In this document: one piece after another, positions 5,929 to 7,457 of the stretch
Position numbering within the stretch: the first letter of the stretch is position 1
How the letters are laid out: each line of letters begins with the position of its first letter
Assembly: GCA_905236615.1 (NCBI GenBank)
Contig: CAJORC010000128.1
Coordinates: 1-7,457 of the forward strand
Direction: 5' to 3'
DNA from: an uncultured Lachnospiraceae bacterium
GTDB lineage: Bacteria > Bacillota > Clostridia > Lachnospirales > Lachnospiraceae
DNA length: 7,457 nucleotides
Notes under the pieces: model-generated
What the model saw: the letters and a program-made list of their open reading frames with translations, nothing else
Databases searched by the model: none
What the model was told of the DNA's origin: nothing
Position numbers and translations under genes: made by a program

Positions 5929-7034
5929 TGAGGAGCGGCTTTACAACAGGGAGCGCGGCTACGGCGGCTTCGGCAGCGGCGGCTTATATGCTCTTTAGCG
6001 GAAAAATCAAAGAGAAGGTAACGATCATCACGCCTGCAGGTGTCCCTTACAATGCGTCGATAGTTGAGATCAGAAGAGAAGAAAGAGCTGTTTCATGTGC
6101 GGTTCGAAAGGATGGCGGAGATGACCCGGATATCACAACGGGAAGTCTGATATTTTCAAAAGTCGAGATAGTCAATGAAGACGGTGCAGAGACTGAAATT
6201 CTGATAGACGGCGGAGCCGGAGTCGGAAGAGTTACGAAGGCAGGACTTGACAGAGCGGTCGGTGAAGCTGCCATAAATACGGTTCCCAGAAAAATGATAG
6301 AGTCGGAATTAAAAAAGATTTCCGAAGATTTTGATTTTAAGGGAAAAATTTCTGTTACCATATCCGTTCCCGGAGGAGAGGAGCTTGCCGCGAAAACCTT
6401 TAATCCGAGACTGGGCATAGTAGGCGGGATTTCGATACTTGGTACCAGCGGTATAGTAAAGCCCATGAGCCTTGAAGCGATCAGGGATACGATAAAGGCA
6501 GAACTTTCTGTAAAAAGAGCTGAAGGACGGAGAATAGCCGTACTGACGCCCGGAAATTACGGAAGGGATTTTTTGAAGGATAATTATTCTTACAATATAG
6601 ATGATGCGGTTCAATGTGCGAATTTTATCGGGGACAGTATCGATATGGCAGCAGAAGCAGGATTTGAGGCTGTATTGCTGATAGGTGCATTAGGGAAGCT
6701 TGTAAAGCTTGCAGGCGGGATAATGAACACCCATTCAAGGGAAGCGGACTGCAGGATGGAGATTTTATCGGCGGCAGCTGTCCGTGCAGGAATGGAACTT
6801 GAAAGCGTGCGTGGGATATTGGCTTCCGTAACAACGGAAGATGCGCTCAGGATCATCAGTGAAAAAGGTTTTACTGATAAAGTCATGTCGGACCTTAGTT
6901 TCAGGGCAGCCGATGCGCTGGAGAGGCGTGCCGGAGGCAGGATAATGACAGGACTTATGATCTATTCCAACAGTTTTGGACTGCTGGGAAAAACGGATAA
7001 TGCGCTTGAACTGTTGGAAGAAAGCAGGACATAA
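5925..7034 (+). CDS. cbiD: Cobalt-precorrin-5B (C1)-methyltransferase CbiD
   Basis: CbiD methylates C-1 of cobalt-precorrin-5B using S-adenosylmethionine and marks the oxygen-independent pathway. The 369-residue length is normal. Blocks: GFTTGSAATAA (5-15), VRKDGGDDPDITTG (60-73), GGAGVGRVTKAGL (96-108), AINTVPRKMI (116-125), NPRLGIVGGISILGTSGIV (160-178) and KPMS (179-182), LTPGNYG (207-213), CANFIG (231-236), IGALGKLVKLAGG (253-265) and NTHS (268-271). Two family positions are changed: the Cys of GSCA is Ala11 and the His of GHxGK is Ala255, judged against the Salmonella protein from memory. Starts at 5925 (ATGA overlap) and 5928 (TGATG) are both possible; AGAGGT and AGGGA lie just upstream, and the N-terminus before the GFTTG motif is very short either way. 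Confidence 0.94.
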   Translation: MMRSGFTTGSAATAASAAAAYMLFSGKIKEKVTIITPAGVPYNASIVEIRREERAVSCAVRKDGGDDPDITTGSLIFSKVEIVNEDGAETEILIDGGAGVGRVTKAGLDRAVGEAAINTVPRKMIESELKKISEDFDFKGKISVTISVPGGEELAAKTFNPRLGIVGGISILGTSGIVKPMSLEAIRDTIKAELSVKRAEGRRIAVLTPGNYGRDFLKDNYSYNIDDAVQCANFIGDSIDMAAEAGFEAVLLIGALGKLVKLAGGIMNTHSREADCRMEILSAAAVRAGMELESVRGILASVTTEDALRIISEKGFTDKVMSDLSFRAADALERRAGGRIMTGLMIYSNSFGLLGKTDNALELLEESRT

Positions 7035-7457
7035 TGGTAACTTTTGTAGGTGCGGGTCCGGGTGCGGCTGATCTGATCACCGTTCGCGGGGCGGAGAAGA
7101 TAAAGACGGCGGATATCATTATCTATGCCGGCTCTCTCGTTAATCCCGAAATAATCGATATTTATGCAAAAAAAGATGCAAAAGTTCATGACAGCTCGAA
7201 GATGACACTTGAGGAAGTGGTGGATGTTATCGCTAAGGGAGAAAAAGACGGTAAAAATACCGTCAGGCTTCACACAGGCGAACCGAGTCTTTACGGTGCT
7301 GTTAAGGAGCAGATGGACAGGCTGAAGGAGCTGGGGATAGAATATGAATCTGTTCCCGGTGTTACGGCATGCTTTGCTGCTGCGGCATCACTGAATATGG
7401 AATTTACATTGCCGGATGTTTCCCAGAGCCTGATAATCACAAGAATGGCGGGAAAAA
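7034..7457 (+). CDS. cbiF: Cobalt-precorrin-4 C11-methyltransferase CbiF/CobM, 5' part, cut by right edge
   Basis: The enzyme uses S-adenosylmethionine to methylate C-11 of cobalt-precorrin-4. The frame runs 141 codons to the window edge without a stop; the family is about 250 residues, so roughly 40% is missing. Seen: VTFVGAGPGAADLITVRGA (2-20, the glycine-rich loop of the tetrapyrrole methyltransferases), IIYAGSLVNPE (29-39), which points to CbiF/CobM among these enzymes, RLHTGEPSLYGAV (78-90), VPGVTACFAAAA (107-118), and LPDVSQSLIITR (126-137). The start overlaps the cbiD stop as TAATG, with AGGA 4 nt upstream. cbiF is used because CbiD indicates the anaerobic route; cobM is the aerobic counterpart. 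Confidence 0.95.
   Translation, partial: MVTFVGAGPGAADLITVRGAEKIKTADIIIYAGSLVNPEIIDIYAKKDAKVHDSSKMTLEEVVDVIAKGEKDGKNTVRLHTGEPSLYGAVKEQMDRLKELGIEYESVPGVTACFAAAASLNMEFTLPDVSQSLIITRMAGK

Larger units (their letters stand above)
918..7457 (+). other. Cobalamin biosynthesis operon (nine genes, continues past right edge)
   Basis: Nine consecutive same-strand genes run from 918 to the right edge with no terminator-like hairpin and T-run noticed between them. Junctions are ATGA at 1193, 3566, 3889 and 5925, TGATG at 2251, a 13-nt overlap at 2781, a 12-nt gap before 4900, and TAATG at 7034. Eight genes belong to cobalamin synthesis or are CobU-like; the first is unknown. Such overlaps suggest one transcript and translational coupling. 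Genes for the other corrin-ring steps, for amidation and for cobalt insertion are not in the window and presumably lie downstream or elsewhere. Confidence 0.85.

Noticed and set aside
6047..6466. Minus-strand open frame of 139 codons
   Set aside because: Antisense shadow of cbiD, whose plus-strand frame carries all family motifs across the same bases.

Overview
This window is most likely from an anaerobic member of the Firmicutes, probably Lachnospiraceae or a close clostridial relative. The evidence is a mid-range GC content by eye, strong AGGAG-type ribosome binding sites, tightly overlapping genes, and an oxygen-independent (CbiD/CbiF type) cobalamin pathway. The taxon is inferred from protein character, not from a marker gene.

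Layout: positions 1-742 hold the 5' part of a ribose-phosphate pyrophosphokinase gene (prs family) on the minus strand, cut by the left edge. Positions 743-917 are the only real intergenic region. It holds two back-to-back sigma-70-like promoters, one for each direction, and several short inverted repeats. From 918 to the right edge everything is on the plus strand and forms one compact operon: an unrecognised 92-residue protein, then cobT, cobU, cobS, a very short second CobU-like protein, cbiB, cobD, cbiD, and the start of cbiF/cobM, which is cut by the right edge. All junctions overlap (ATGA, TGATG, TAATG or 13 nt) except a 12-nt gap before cobD.

Function: cbiF and cbiD act on the corrin ring (C-11 methylation; C-1 methylation of cobalt-precorrin-5B). 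CobD makes aminopropanol phosphate from threonine phosphate, and CbiB attaches it to adenosylcobyric acid. CobU, perhaps together with the short paralog, activates the product to adenosylcobinamide-GDP. CobT makes the alpha-ribazole phosphate lower ligand, and CobS joins the two halves. Gene order is roughly the reverse of pathway order. PRPP from the divergent enzyme is a distant precursor of the nicotinate mononucleotide used by CobT, but the pairing may be chance.

Most unusual points: (1) the 108-residue CobU-like protein keeps the Walker A loop and the DEVGCGIVP block but lacks the guanylylated-histidine segment, while the full-length CobU keeps the histidine segment but has a diverged NEVG block; (2) an unknown small protein heads the operon, translationally coupled to cobT; (3) CbiD has Ala where I recall conserved Cys and His; (4) no cobalamin riboswitch fits in the short leader. 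I see no mobile element, CRISPR array, tRNA or rRNA.
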